NCBI GenBank assembly: GCA_949316495.1 | Contig: OX439002.1 | Coordinates: forward strand, 17,726,001-17,790,000 | DNA from: Amphiduros pacificus | Taxonomy: Eukaryota; Annelida; Polychaeta; Phyllodocida; Hesionidae | Direction of reading: 5' to 3' | DNA length: 64,000 bases | In this document: piece after piece, positions 1 through 15,060 of the stretch | How positions within the stretch are numbered: the first letter of the stretch is position 1 | Layout of the letters: each line of letters begins with the position of its first letter | The notes under the pieces: model-generated | The model's input: only the letters and a program-made list of their open reading frames with translations | What the model was told of the DNA's origin: nothing | Databases searched by the model: none | Position numbers and translations under genes: made by a program

Positions 1-572
1 ATTTTTGTACCACATATATTTTTTGCATGGGATCTATGATTCAAAGATTGCTGATTTCTGCTTTCAAATTAGTTTTCCAAATTGTACCTATTGACTGTAT
101 TTGCTTATTTTGTTTAGACAAAGTGGTACCTGAATTGACTTAAAGTTCCTTCGTTTAGGTTTAGTTCTTTATCATGAATATCTATGTATTCCTGCATACA
201 ATATGCATGTATTATAATATTTTAGGACTAATTTATTGTGAATTAGTTTCAGCTGTTAACTAGCTTACTAAGCAAAGTATTTTCCATGGATTTCCTTTTT
301 TTCAATAGTTTACAGTTTATGAAATAATGATTCATAACACACTTGTAAGTCTTAGTTTGGAATTTAACTACTAATATGTTTGTTCTCTTGTGACATGATA
401 AACTAACACATATCTATGTCTGCCAGTGCTGTCCTTAAACTTTATCGAGAACAGTTCAGTATTGAATTTATCCAAATCTATATAGTGTTGAATGTTTACT
501 TAAGAAGACTTGACAAATGATCTCAGACAGGGTTAGTTTAGCAAAGGATGACCTGACTATAAATAGGTGAAA

Positions 573-3098
573 CTATACAGAACTCTCTACTGTTATTCCA
601 TGTGGAGGTAATGATGATGAGTTGTTCACAGTGTTGGTAAAATTATTATTGCACACGGTGGCAGCACTGAGGTCTTTCCTGCATAACTTGTCCACCACTG
701 CGCTACCCACACAGTCTCCAAGGACATTTGTCACGGTTACCAGCCTCACTCTGAAAGATAATTGTAAGTTTAAATTTTTGCCTCATCAAAGAACCACTTT
801 CCAATGTCAAGGCTGGCAAAAAGGTTGGTCTAAATGAAAGTCGAATACCGCATCAAAATTTCTTCAGGGCCTAAGATGTAAAAGGTTTCTTATTTGACAG
901 AATTTAGTTAACCCCTAATTACATTTCTATTTCCGGTTTATTCGAAGATCTTGGGCATTGTATTTGATTGAGGACATTGGAATTCCATTGATATAGATAT
1001 ATTAGTATTTTCGTGAGTTTACACAAATTTTAAGATCCTCCTGATTATTTTAGAATTTTTTTTTCACAAAATATCACATTTTAACAATGTGATATTTACA
1101 TTTTTATGAACATCTATATCAAAGAAATGTGGACTTGTGCCTTACAATATCCATGAAATAGGCAGGAGAAGTGCTATGTCACTTAGAGGTAGTTGAAGAG
1201 ATTCAAATAATATCACAGGGGCACCAACACCCGGAAGACCCGGAGCTCCAATAGATAACACGATCACCAAGAATCTTCAACAGAAAAAACACAATAGTAT
1301 AAAATATGTATTGGAGAAGAGAATGCTGGGCCCAAGTAAAAGAATATATTATTCTATCTCTAGACTTTGATGTGTGTTCCTCTTAGCAACAGAGTTCACT
1401 TGGGACATAATATTGATATGCCATTCTAACCAATTAACATTTGATGCCATTCCAACCAATTAACATTTGATGCCATTCCAACCAAAAAACATTTGATGCC
1501 ATTCTTAACAAATGGCATTTGATGCCATTCCAACCAAATAACACTTGATGCCAAGTTTTATTCAATCTAATTTATTCTTTGATGCCATTCCAACCAAATA
1601 ACATTTGATGCCATTCCAACCAAATAGCATTTGATGCCATTCTAACCATAGGGCATTTGATGCCATTCTAACCAGAGAGCATTTGATGCTATTCTAACCA
1701 GACAGCATCTTATACTGTTCTGTAGCAATTGGTGGCACATGCATGTGATATACTGACGTTGCGAGGAGGACCTGTGTGATGGAGATGACCATGCCCCTGA
1801 TCTGCATGAGGGTGAGCACGACGATGACGAGGCTGAGGGCCATGCCGTCCATGTTAATGTTAGAGCCCAGGGGACACATGAAGCCCACCACCCGGCTGTC
1901 CACGTGGTTCAACTCACTCAGACACTCCATTGTCACCGGGAGAGTCATTGTGCTGAAAACAATAAATATCTCATGCCTATAATGGCGATAACACTTGAAT
2001 AAGAAATATTTAGATTGTACACAACTTTAACCTGGTGATGCTTATAATTTTGAAGAAGCGCTCATCCAGCAAATCTTATTCGGTTGAAAGTAAGGACAAT
2101 GGGTAACTATACCAATTAAGTTTCATAATTTCCTATCTCCGTGGTTACATTTCGGGTAACATTAATGAGAACAGCAATTCGTGTCGCGCACATGAACATG
2201 CCCAATACATGACTTGGATAAAAGCTATTATCGTAAATGATTCATTATAAAAAGTGGTATATCCTGTCATCACCTGCTTGTAGTTGCAAATGCTGTGAGA
2301 ACAGCCTTGGCCACTCCTTTGTAAAACCTCAAGGGATGTCTGCGTCCAAGAAACCACAGTATGAGAGGGTAGAAGACCAAACAATGCACTCCAAGGCTGC
2401 ATACCGTCGTCAATAGTAACATGCCAAGAGACTCAATCTGAGAGCCTGGGTCTTGCATCTCTATCACTGTTTTCGCCATCATGAATATTATAGCAATTGG
2501 ATATACCCTATGATAAAGATAACACCAATATCAATCTATTATTTGGCATAAATAAAGCTGTATATGTCAGGGAATAAAAATATTAAAATAGGACAATATT
2601 TATAAAATATATGGATACCACATTAAAGCTTTGAATATAAGCATAATGGTGTGGAAGACAGCATTGAAGAATTCCACAAGAATCCTAACTTTCTCCCCTG
2701 CTGATGCCAGGGCAATAGCAAACCCAATGGAGCACACTGTCAGACCCAGCATATTGACTCCATAAACATTGCCTGTATGCATACCTGAAAGATATTGAAA
2801 AAATAAAGGGTGTTTTAAGACTTTCAGAGAAGATTGCTCAAAGAATAATTTTATAAAATTCTTGAAATATTTCATAATATCCCTTAAAATATGCAAAAAA
2901 GGTTAACCAGGGCGTTGTGAATTGCATAGGATTAAGCTAATCCTATGGCAAAGTACCATTCAATGTTGCTATTAGAATATGGACGATTTACTGTAATCCG
3001 GCTTATAGATTTTATAGATTTTCATATGTAAAATGTTTGCACACATGCTCAAGGTTGACCTCGTGTCCAGTACAAGAATATGATACGTTAGAATATTA

Positions 3099-3192
<94 letters not shown>

Positions 3193-5362
3193 TAATCTAT
3201 TGTAATATATTCTACTCCAATCTATAATCAAATTCATTCAATTCATTCTAATCTATTTCAATTCATTCAAATCTGTTAGAATTCTAGTTTATTTAGATCT
3301 ATTCTGATCTATTCTGATCTATTCTAATCTACTTTGCGTATTCGAATCTATTCAAATGTATTCATTTTAGTCCAGTAATTTAGTGTATTCTAATGTATTG
3401 TAATTTAATTGAATCAATTTTAGTCTAGTCAATGCCCAATCTCCTTCTTGTGAGATTTCACCAATCTCGGGAGAGTACTTCCAGTTGTACAACCCGCCAT
3501 GTTGTTGACAGTTTGAAGAACTCATCAAATGAAACGCCCCCTTTCTCGACGAGCGTGAAGTTCGTTTAAATATTGGATATTGTACATTTACTTAATGACC
3601 TGCATAATTTTACACTTACTCTTCAATCTTCATTTTTTTAATCTAATTTGAGAATCATTTCGTGTTAGTCGAACGTATATAAGTCATATTAAAGCTCACA
3701 TATTCGTCTCGCAAACTCACTGCAATTATTGTTGGGATAGACTTACGTATAAGAGGTGATGAAGTATTTACATTGCTCTGACTATCATCTTTCAGTTCTG
3801 TTCTTGACTGAAAAAGAAAATATGAAATTTCAGATATTTCAGATAATAAAGTGACATACGGTGCAGCTCAATCTTCAAATAAATGGAAACAAATCCGATA
3901 GTTCACACTTTATCAACATATAATGTTTCAATGAAGTGGTTATATTCTGGTAAACTCGTCAGGGGGAGTTTCCTACGTCTGCTAATGATGTTTACAAAAC
4001 TATTAAAAATAATAAATATAAACATTAAAACTATATCAAGGTAACAATTCCTACTGATCATTATGTCAAAGTTGCTAGTTTCTGCTCCAAATAACAAAAA
4101 GAACTGCTAAAATGTGCAGCTTATAAAAGATTAAATTTCATATGAAAAGATATAGGAAAATGGATACATCTAATGAATTATAAAAATGATCCAAATCTCG
4201 AACCAAATATAATAACATAATACAAAGCAATCTCAAATGACAACTCTCGCGTTGTTTTCCATTGCTTATGTTTCCATCTTTGTGGATTGTGAAAGGCATA
4301 ATTCTTATGGTTTTTGAATGATGGAAATATTACTACATGGCACTCTATACCATGAAAAACAAATCTTATCCTGGAAGTGTGCTCAATATAGTGACCCCTT
4401 GGAGGGCTTGTTTTTACTACATGTGACCTGGTTTGTTGCCAAAATAAGGTCTAAATGAGACACCATTGTCTGTGATTGGAACGAAAATTATCTCAAATGT
4501 AATCACGGACTTTGTCTGAAATCACGACTACAAACACACATACGTCCGAAAATGAGGGTTTTAATTCTAGGAATTTTGAAAATATTTCGCAAATCTAAAT
4601 AATACATATTTTAGATGAAATGTGACATATATAAAATAAAATAAAATTTTGCTTACTTTGTAAAGCGCAGCTCCAATTAGGTTGTCAGGGAACATATTTC
4701 TAAAAAAAGGTTGAGCTCATGTATTGATTTCTCACTGTAGCATAAAGTATCGTACAAATTACAAGAAACTTATTATATGTTTGATCTTGACATGAAAGCC
4801 TATAGATGTTAATAATGTGATCCCATGTGAGCCTATGTCTTGTTATGTTCTGGTTATTTATTTGCTTTCCATTAGAGAAGGGCTGGGGTAATAAGAGTTA
4901 CCTGATCATATCCACGATATCATAAACGACATCTTTATGGGGCATCATCTGGTCAGACATTAAGGATGAAGCTTTGATGTTGCCGCCTGGCTGTATGATG
5001 TAGAACCAGGCCAGGCCCTCAGCTGCGGCTATTAACGTTGTGGACAGGTAATAGAACAAAGTTCTCAGACCAAGTTTACCAGATGTCTTAATATCCAGAC
5101 TGGCTATAGTTGATATGAGACTGGAGACCAGAAGAGGCACTGCTCCAACAAGTACTATCCGCAGTAATATCTCTCCTGGCAGGTATAAGAGCATCATTTC
5201 CTTTGCATGAGAGCGGGGCTGGTCAAAAGGAGCTATATTCCTGAGTAAGGCTCCCAGAGATATTCCAAGTGTGATACCAACGAGCATCCATATCAGTAAC
5301 CCATTGGACTTCAAACATTTAGCGCATGTTTTGCAATTCCTCAGGAATTTAAACTTACCCAT
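573..5362 (-). CDS. SLC1-family (EAAT/ASCT-like) transporter paralogue, complete, 8 exons
   Basis: I read eight exons with GT-AG borders: 5362-4902, 4699-4657, 3807-3747, 2784-2619, 2507-2274, 1952-1758, 1274-1146 and 750-573. They total 1467 bases, 488 codons plus TAG, and every junction phase agrees. The ATG at 5362 has an in-frame TAA 18 bases upstream. Family landmarks run in order: PGEILLR and SSLISTIASLD (TM2), YYLSTT (TM3), DMIRNMFPDNL before the variable 4B-4C loop (one NTS sequon), NMLGL (TM5), ALMWVYP (TM6), TTSSTMTLP (hairpin 1), NINMDG (TM7), SIGAPGLPGVGA (hairpin 2), TNVLGD (TM8). Members are trimeric Na+-coupled glutamate or neutral amino-acid carriers in the plasma membrane. 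Here the TM8 Asp/Arg pair that binds substrate is Val/Val and NMDGT is NMDGM, so the substrate cannot be assumed. The C-terminus ends ESSV, a class I PDZ ligand. An AATAAA lies at 237-232 on this strand. Exon order and phase are seen; function is inferred. Confidence 0.9.
1411..1710. repeat. 26-bp minisatellite in SLC1-like intron 6
   Basis: About ten imperfect copies of a 26-bp unit with core GATGCCATTCCAACCAA. The array lies in the intron between the sixth and seventh coding exons of the transporter gene and ends some 50 bases before the sixth exon's donor site. Confidence 0.9.
3101..3190. repeat. (AT)n microsatellite
   Basis: Uninterrupted AT dinucleotides inside intron 3 of the SLC1-like gene. 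Confidence 0.98.
3191..3425. repeat. degenerate 10-bp ATTCTAATCT-type repeat
   Basis: A decayed run of 5-10 bp words (TCTAATCTAT, TCTGATCTAT, TTCAATTCAT) directly follows the AT array. It looks like an old simple repeat that has diverged. I see no coding content in it. Confidence 0.6.
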
Positions 5363-5399
5363 GATCAGATTAACTCTTTAACTCTTCACATAGACTTTG

Positions 5400-7650
5400 A
5401 CAAGTTATGTGTATACTTCCGCATCAAAATCTGTATATTAATTAATTTCCAATACACATTTCAACAGTACCTTAAGAAATCGTTCCTTCTATTTACATTT
5501 AATCACATAAATCATAGTATTCTGATGACTTTGTGAAATCAAGATATCCCTGTGAAACCCGTTTGACTTATATGTGTGGTGATTTCCCATCCATTGGGAT
5601 TATGTATGTATATTTCCTGTGTTCCAGCACGTGTCTTCCCCCACACCGCTGGCAGAACTTGGCACTCGTCCAATTCTAGTACCACCACCACCACCACCAC
5701 CCTAACATAACATGATTTTCCTCAAATGTCTACTTATCTGTGAATATTGTTATTTTATTGCTTAAGTGCAGACATGTCCGCGGTGACCCAGGTTTATCTG
5801 GGAGTGAGATGGTTTGAGGTGTATTGTGTCCCTTGTTTGGCTGCAGGGCACATCATATACACATGGTATTTCCTCGTGTTTCTCGTCGTGTCATGGTTAA
5901 TACATACAGTCAAATAAAAGGAGCTGGATTTTATTGCAGAAAGACCTTCCCTTTGATAATCTTTAATATTATCTTTCATTAAACCACATTTAAAAGAATA
6001 ATAGAAAAAGAATAAAAGTCCATAGTATGATTCGATTTCCAAATAACACATACACTAGACCAAGTATTTGAAATATAATGAATAATATGTTAACTCTATA
6101 GTCTTTTAAAAATATTTTGACAAAGATTTGAATGAAGAAACACATGTACTTTTTGTTCAACACGGCCGATAAAGACGTTGGCTTTTTTGGTTTATGTAAA
6201 GAATGTATACGTCTAAATGAGCCATTTTTATTTCACAAGAATTGGTGTGAAAACATCACTTATACACAACTTTTAATCAAACATCACACAGACCTGATGG
6301 AATTACCAACAATTATATGTATCAAGAGGCTAAGAATATCATTCATTAATAATTTAACAGACCTTTATTATCATCATCAACAACAACCACGACAACACAC
6401 CAACAACCATTACAAAACCGTAGGATACTGGCATTCCAACACACAACAAAAATACATCAGCAAAAATAATAATATTTATAATATTTGTCTTCGGTGCTGC
6501 CTCGATATTTACCCATTGAAAGTAAACTGGAGCATCGTTTTAAGGCAATTTATGGGGATTGGTGGTGAGAGTCCTCTGGTGGCAGAGGGAACTTCTTTCT
6601 TTTTATGCCAAAATAGAACATTTTCCAAAGAGTCCTGAACAACTGCTCAACTGTCGAAAAAAATTATCTATTCATATAAACCTTTCAGTCATCATACTAT
6701 GCTATACGATTTGTGCAATAAAACTTTGATTTATTATTTGAAAATCACAATAGAATTGTATTTGATATATTGAAAGCTTCATATCATTTTAACTTATGAA
6801 AAGTGGCGTAATAATACATCACTGATCTAAGATTTGTTTATCATGTCATCTGTTAAAAGGAAAAGGTTCTGCAAATTCTGTGACCATAATGAAGTAAATT
6901 TCCAAACAACTTTGTAAAAGTAGTCTTTGCAATATTTACTGTGATCCCAGTGAAACAGACTTTCTATTTTTCAAAAACATTAAAAGAAAAATAGAGATAA
7001 AGTACACACTTTATGTAAGAAAAAGGTGAAAAACCGTGAAGATAGATCAGCATTAATAATGTGTCGCTCATGACATCTCGTCGGGAACACAGGGTGAACG
7101 GAATAGCTTGCCTGTAATGTGGGGTCATCAAAACAGGGCATTGATATAACTTTAAAATGAACTTCACGATCCTCTTTCAAAGCTTTCAAAAGTGAGACAT
7201 TATGGTGTGTCATGCATAAAATGTTAGGAATCTTAGGTTTGAAAGATACATCAAACATGTAAGAGCAAGATGTTAACTTTAAAAATAAATAGATAACAAA
7301 ATGCTGATTTATATATCTTATTGGCACTATTGCCATATATTTACATACAGGTCTCCACGCATGCACACAAATTGGAATATAAATGTCTCTTCTTTACAGA
7401 AAGTGAGTGGTAAACCTGGGGTATACTGAAACTGTTCCCAGTTTCCTCATTTAACCAGACATATGTATTAAGTAATATAATTCATATAATAAACACTCTG
7501 AGTAAATGTCTGGTCACATGAATTGATTTGACTCAACCATGTCCTCATATATCATTAGTTTACACTCCAAGCAGCTTCTTGTCTCAAAACTGTTTGAACC
7601 TGAGCATCATACAACTCGGTGAGGCATTGAAATGTCACCCCATCAAAGAT
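5400..7650. other. region upstream of the SLC1-like gene, no gene recognised
   Basis: This stretch holds the 5' flank of the transporter gene. It contains a short (CCA)n run at 5681-5702. An open 168-codon stretch at 6132-6638 is rich in N, H, Q and Y, has no recognisable domain and reads like translated AT-rich intergenic DNA. I see no convincing exon with paired splice sites. Confidence 0.5.
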
Positions 7651-7659
7651 ATCTTAGAT

Positions 7660-7770
<111 letters not shown>

Positions 7771-8400
7771 TTTTTTTGGCAAATTTTGGAATAACTTTCC
7801 GGCATATCATTGTTTTCATAAGGATATGTGTATATCAACTGCAGTGCATTGGCTCAAGGGAAAAACAGGTTATGTTTGGGAAATCTTGCAACCTTTTATG
7901 TATTACTAGTACTATTGAAGCGTCACTTTTAGTTTTCTCTTTGCCTTTTAACACTTGAACATCGAGGCTGAATTGGATGATAATATTTTACTATATTATA
8001 CTTCAATACGACCACTCTTTGGTCTCTTTAAATATATATATATATATATATGTCAGATATGTTGATGCGTGTAGTAAAATCCACAAAAGGGCCGATGTAT
8101 TTTGACAGCTTACCCCAATATGTTATCACAATTGTGTCAATTGTGTCAATTATCCATTTCACTTACAACAAATACAGAAAGCTAGAGAAGCCACACAACC
8201 TCATCGACGATATCCTTTTGTACCGATGCTGTGCTCCAATTCTTGCCATAGTTTGAGCCGTCCAGTGGACACACCGTTATCATAGCCCAACTTTCACATG
8301 GATTCCTTTCCAATAGTAAGATATAATGATTAGAAAAACACTCACTAAAATATACCACATTCGTATGGCAAGAGAGGATATATGACCAACTGAAGAAAAC

Positions 8401-8750
8401 AGGTTAACACTTTTGAAGCAAATTTGATTTCCGCCCATCTGATCCAATCTCATCATTTTTCATTGTTTTATTTCCATAAATTAGCGTGACAGTTGCATTG
8501 ATCTGTTCCGAATTTTGGCGAAGTTCTGACAGCTTCCTTATAGGTTGGCGGTGGAAGAACACACTTTGAGATTCCCTCAGCGATAATAAATAATAACTGA
8601 GAGCAATATAACTATTATTGCTCTCAGATAATGATTATAGAATTTACATCGCACTGATACCAGACTAGTCTGTTCATATCACTGAAAATAACGTGGAGAA
8701 AATATACCACCAGATGTCCACAAATATATGAAAAAATAGAGTATGACCTC
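8401..8750 (-). pseudogene. duplicated copy of the PPxY-protein terminal exon, interrupted by a LINE tail
   Basis: This is a diverged duplicate of 9000-9238, which contains the last exon of the neighbouring membrane-protein gene. On the minus strand it still encodes the counterpart of the tail: IAEGISKCVLPPPTYKEA and FGTDQCNCHANLWK, followed by a stop. The 5' part of the exon is separated from the rest by an inserted segment of about 107 bp (8581-8688) bearing a LINE 3' tail. Without its original acceptor side it cannot be spliced like the intact copy, though TTGCTCTCAG within the insert could act as a new acceptor. I call it a broken exon duplicate. Confidence 0.7.
8581..8688 (-). mobile_element. 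very short LINE 3'-tail insertion
   Basis: On the minus strand this carries the tail sequence shared with the 13-27 kb LINEs (AACAGACTAGTCTGGTATCA compared with AACAGACTTGTCTGGTATAC) and ends in an (ATT)-rich run. It also holds a perfect hairpin, CTGAGAGCAATA and its reverse complement, around 8598-8630. Roughly 107 bp, so either a severely 5'-truncated LINE or a tiny element using the LINE tail. Confidence 0.65.
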
Positions 8751-9046
8751 ATCTAGTCAGATTTAGGTGACCTGAGGTCACTCCCAAGCATGAATGTGCA
8801 CGCTTCCTGGGTTTTGCCACCTGACGTTTCTTTCACAAAGGGTGCACACGATTGCATTACCCTGGCACGGGGTTGCTGACCTGCCAAACTTGACATAATT
8901 ACGTGCGAGCGGCGCTTCTGTTAGTCTGCGTTCCGTCTCAATCCTCCAAGCAGGAATTGAGATTAGAGCAAACCAACCTCCAATCAGACCAAGTCCAGAG
9001 GTTAACACGTTTGAAGCAAATTTGATTTCCAACCATTTTTGTTGTT

Positions 9047-11304
<2,258 letters not shown>

Positions 11305-11309
11305 CTGAA

Positions 11310-11510
11310 AATGATTATAACTAACTAGAATACGTTGCTATGAGAATAGAAACAAGGTGTGATGAAAATGAAGCATTGGAAAAGTAAATACCAATGTACC
11401 TTAAAACGTTATATTCTTATTAAGAATATCCTTAGTTAATGAGTGTGTACTAAGATATTTAATAGAATTATATAGAATATATTTAATAGAATTATCAAAA
11501 TTGACGTCCA
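11310..11510. repeat. right arm of the perfect 201-bp inverted repeat
   Basis: Partner of 10635-10835. Its inner edge (AATCATT on the minus strand) runs straight into the acceptor of the transmembrane exon at 11304, so the exon's polypyrimidine tract touches the repeat border. Confidence 0.92.
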
Positions 11511-11599
11511 ATAATATTATATAATCATATACAACAAAACTTGAGTTAATCAAAAGCTGTAGAACTCACATTTTACGTATCAGTCAATCAAAATACGAT

Positions 11600-11742
11600 G
11601 ATACAGCTTGACAAATATAGCTTCTCTCAGAACTGAATCTTTTTCCCAAGTACAATAAATCCGAGAAACTGTTGTTATAACTTCGTCTTGGATCGTAATG
11701 TCTATATTCCTTCTGTATTCTTTCAGCATCAGCATTGGTGTT
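11600..11742 (-). CDS. possible upstream (ectodomain) exon of the PPxY membrane protein
   Basis: After an acceptor-like CTCTTCAG, the frame beginning NTNADAERIQKEY runs through YNNSF (an N-glycosylation sequon) to RSYICQAVSS. A donor-like GTATTT at about 11600 would leave the phase needed by the transmembrane exon. Two other weak donors nearby give different readings, so the exon is plausible but not established. Confidence 0.3.
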
Positions 11743-12069
11743 CTGAAGAGAACATATGCAAACCATACAATCTGGTGTAAAATTATAATCTTGCTATGCA
11801 CATTAAAGTACTTGGTAGTATGTCCGATACTGATTTGGGTCAGTTTTGTGTCCCGATTCTACCTCGCAGTCACCTTATGCATCATATCGTGTAGGTTGGG
11901 ACAACACGCCATCTCAGGTCATCCGTGAGGAAATCGGAACAAAGACGAAATCATTGCACTGTGAAAAAAACATATTTCCGAAACCTAAGAGAAATTTAAG
12001 CTGGTGTAGCGGGATCTATGTTCCCAGAAATTGCCCTCGGGATATTCATTCATATCTTCCTTGGGATTA

Positions 12070-12475
12070 AATCTGCAGATACCAGTTCTGGAAAGGATTG
12101 AATGTCTAGCCACCCAATTCTAGGAAGGAATACATATCTAGATTTTTCGGAAGGATTGAATTTCCAGACACTCTGTTCTAGGAAGGATCTAATCTCCAGA
12201 TACCATTTCTATGAAGGATTGAATCTCCAGACACCCTGTTCTTGGAAAGATTGTATCCAGATACAAGTTCTAAGAAGAATCGACTCTCTAGACACCCTGC
12301 TCTAGAAAGGATTAAATTTGCATACACCCTATTCCAGATACAAGTTCTAGGAAGGATTGAATCTCGGGAAACCCTATTTTAACCAGGGTTGAATCTCCAG
12401 ACGCCCTGCTCTTAGCAGGATTGAAATTCCAGACACCCTGTTCTAGGCAGGATTGAATCTCCAGACACCCATTTC
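12070..12475. repeat. degenerate 30-36 bp minisatellite
   Basis: About a dozen imperfect copies of a unit containing GGATTGAATCTCCAGACACC and TTCTAGGAA. Weak open frames across it follow the repeat and are not convincing coding sequence. Confidence 0.85.
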
Positions 12476-13144
12476 TGAATGTCGGATGACAGTTGTTTCT
12501 TTAAAAATAAAATTGGTTATTTTATGCCAATAAACTAGTCTGTTTTAAAGTAGATATGTTCAGGTTTACCTACAGGGGAAGAGGTTTGTTAAACTATCAA
12601 ACAGATCAAAACATTAATCTCTCATTAAAACATATGATTTTTTACTTTTACAGAAACTTAAAATCTAAAGTTTTTATGAGGAAGAGCATTATATTCTAGC
12701 TTGATTTCATAATTTATATGTGAAAATCGAAACATTATCTATTGCTTAAATGGCATTAAAAAATGGACTCCATTCATGGCCAAAGGCCCAAGCAATTCAC
12801 CATCAATCCCATCTTTCCAACAATATGCATATCTATCCCATCAATTGAATTTGCATTGACTTACAGAATGCTGACACGTGGCAAGGCGTGACAGATATCC
12901 CACCAATGTTGACATTATGCTGATGCCACATTATATTAAATCACTTTGTCACTGGGTGATATTTTGCACAAGTTTGTAATTTGCAATTCTTTGCTGGAAA
13001 ACTACATCTAGAAATCACATAATTATTAGCATAACTACTAATAAAGTTTAAAGTTTCTTTCTTATGAAAGTGGTAAATCTATGAAAACAGTCGAATACTG
13101 ATGATGGAGATCTTCCATACTTTCATCAAAATTCTATTTGTCAT

Positions 13145-13248
13145 AAACTTAAACGGGATTTTACATCACATTCAACATCATTTCAGTCATTGTTTTGTGA
13201 TGAGACCTACTTGTAGCAAATTTGTGATGAGACCTACTTGTAGCAAAT
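13145..13248 (-). mobile_element. SINE 3'-end fragment fused to a LINE
   Basis: The minus strand matches the 3' domain of the tRNA-derived SINE (CTACAAGTAGGTCTCATCAC, then a tail towards GGGATTTTACATCAC on the plus strand). A 27-bp piece, GTGATGAGACCTACTTGTAG plus AAATTT, is present twice in tandem. The fragment ends exactly where LINE reverse-transcriptase sequence begins. Confidence 0.8.
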
Positions 13249-14300
13249 TTGGTCCCTCAAGGCTCAGTCCTAGGTCCCATACTTTTTACCATTTATATGT
13301 CACCTCTGGCTGATATTCTAGCCAAATATGGTCTCAGCTACTATATTTCTGCAGATGACACTCAGATCTACATCACTGTAGACCACACTTCCAGTCATCA
13401 AGTTGACATGGGCAAACATAAACTAGAACAATGGGTCAGTGAGGACAGGAGCTTCCTGATCTCAAACAAGATGAAAATAAATGATGGAAAGACTGAAATG
13501 TTGATGTATACTGACAGGTATGGTACTGTCACCAGCAACAGTATCCCTGATACTATCAGAGTAGGGGACTCTGATATTACTCCCAGTGAGTCAGTTGTTG
13601 ACCTTGGTATCACTTTTGACTCCAAAATGGACATGAAGGCACAAATCAAGAAAATGTGCAAGAAGGGCATTTACCACATAATGAACTTAGCTGCTATCAG
13701 ACAATGTCTAGACGAGAAGATGGCTATAACATTAACCCATGCTTTTGTTACATCTACTCTAGATTATGGTAATGATCTTCTTGCATGTCTCCCAAGATCT
13801 GATATTAAGATGCTACAATTCCTTCAAAACTCTGCGGCCCGTGTCATAGAAAAGATCAGGAAATTTCATCACATATCAGGAAAGCTGAAAGAATTACACT
13901 GGCTCCCTGTTCATGCAAGGATTGATTTTAAAATCCTTCTCATGACCTGAAAGGCCCTTAAAGGTAAGCCGCTGCCTTACTTGCATGATCTACTCCTAGG
14001 GTGATAGATGCCCGAGATCGAATGATGGAACTCACCTATCAGTTCCCAAGACTCGTCTGAAGACTGTGGGTGTCAGAGCCTTCTCATCTGTCAGCCCCCG
14101 ACTATGGAACTCTCTCCCTAGTGATATTAGGACTAGCACCTCAGTCACCTCCTTTAAGAGCAGACTGAAAACATACCTCTTCAGAAAACATGTTCTGAAC
14201 ACAGCGCTATGAACAGACTTGTCTGGCATCAGCGCTATATAAATTTTATTATTATTATTATTATTATTTTTATCATTATTATTATTATTATTATTAGCAA
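13249..14300 (+). mobile_element. 5'-truncated CR1/Jockey-group LINE, RT C-terminal half
   Basis: The first 233 codons are open from VPQGSVLGPILFTIYMSPL (RT domain 4) through SADDTQIYI (catalytic Y/FADD box, here S-ADD) to the thumb region; a TGA at 13948 interrupts the frame. The 3' UTR carries ATGAACAGACTTGTCTGGCA and then (TTA)n at about 14237-14300. The copy is truncated at its 5' end against a SINE fragment. It is a dead copy of the family of the intact element at 21395-26051. Confidence 0.9.
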
Positions 14301-15060
14301 ATATAGTGAATCTTTTAAGTATATGTCAGGACGCAAGGCATGTGCATACAAGTCATTGTATGAGTTAACGGTTGACTTGGAGGTCTTTGTCTGATCATTT
14401 GACCCTGGGATTTTATGAACAACCCTGAACCGTCTACATACACAGTTTTCAGGTAAGGGAATATTGACTAAATAAAGCATTATGTTCCATCTAACAATCT
14501 ATGTACCACACACATTAGAAGAATCAAATAGGTCAACAATTATGGGTGGGAGTGTTATTGATTTTGATGCTTTAAATGGGGTTGGTGAATATTGGGGATT
14601 TTTAATTTCAGATAGTACAGCATGGTCAGAGATTTTTACAATACTATAATCATAAAAAGAATTACATTATGAGCATGTAAAAACAGAAAGCAGTCTGTGG
14701 AGGGATTGTATTTAGAGTGGGACCAATGCAAAGGTTTTATTTAATTGACCCCATTAACATCGTTATTTAATGCATTATCATAATTCAAACAATTTCTATC
14801 TATACAATGTACAAATCATAAGGCCCACAGGTGATGATTAATATTCATCTGTCCATGCACAAGAAGTCACCAATTCAAAATTCCATTTAGATTTTTCAAG
14901 ATTTTCTTTCTCCAGAGACTACATCAGCTTGCTAATCTAAGCTTTTACACGTCTGTGAGAAGATAGATGTCGTGACGGCAGTCCTTCACAGTTCTCACCT
15001 GATATCCTCACGAAAAGTGTGAAAAGTGGTGGCATGCCTGTCGATGATCCAGTTAGCGAA
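14300..15060. other. intergenic, no feature recognised
   Basis: AT-rich sequence between the LINE fragment and the TIR transposon. I see no supported gene; a donor-like CAG/GTGAG on the minus strand at 14999/14998 is discussed among the rejected observations. Confidence 0.4.

Noticed and set aside
6132-6638. 168-codon open frame.
   Set aside because: Composition follows the AT-rich, CAA/CAC-rich base sequence; no domain, no promoter and no homology that I recognise.
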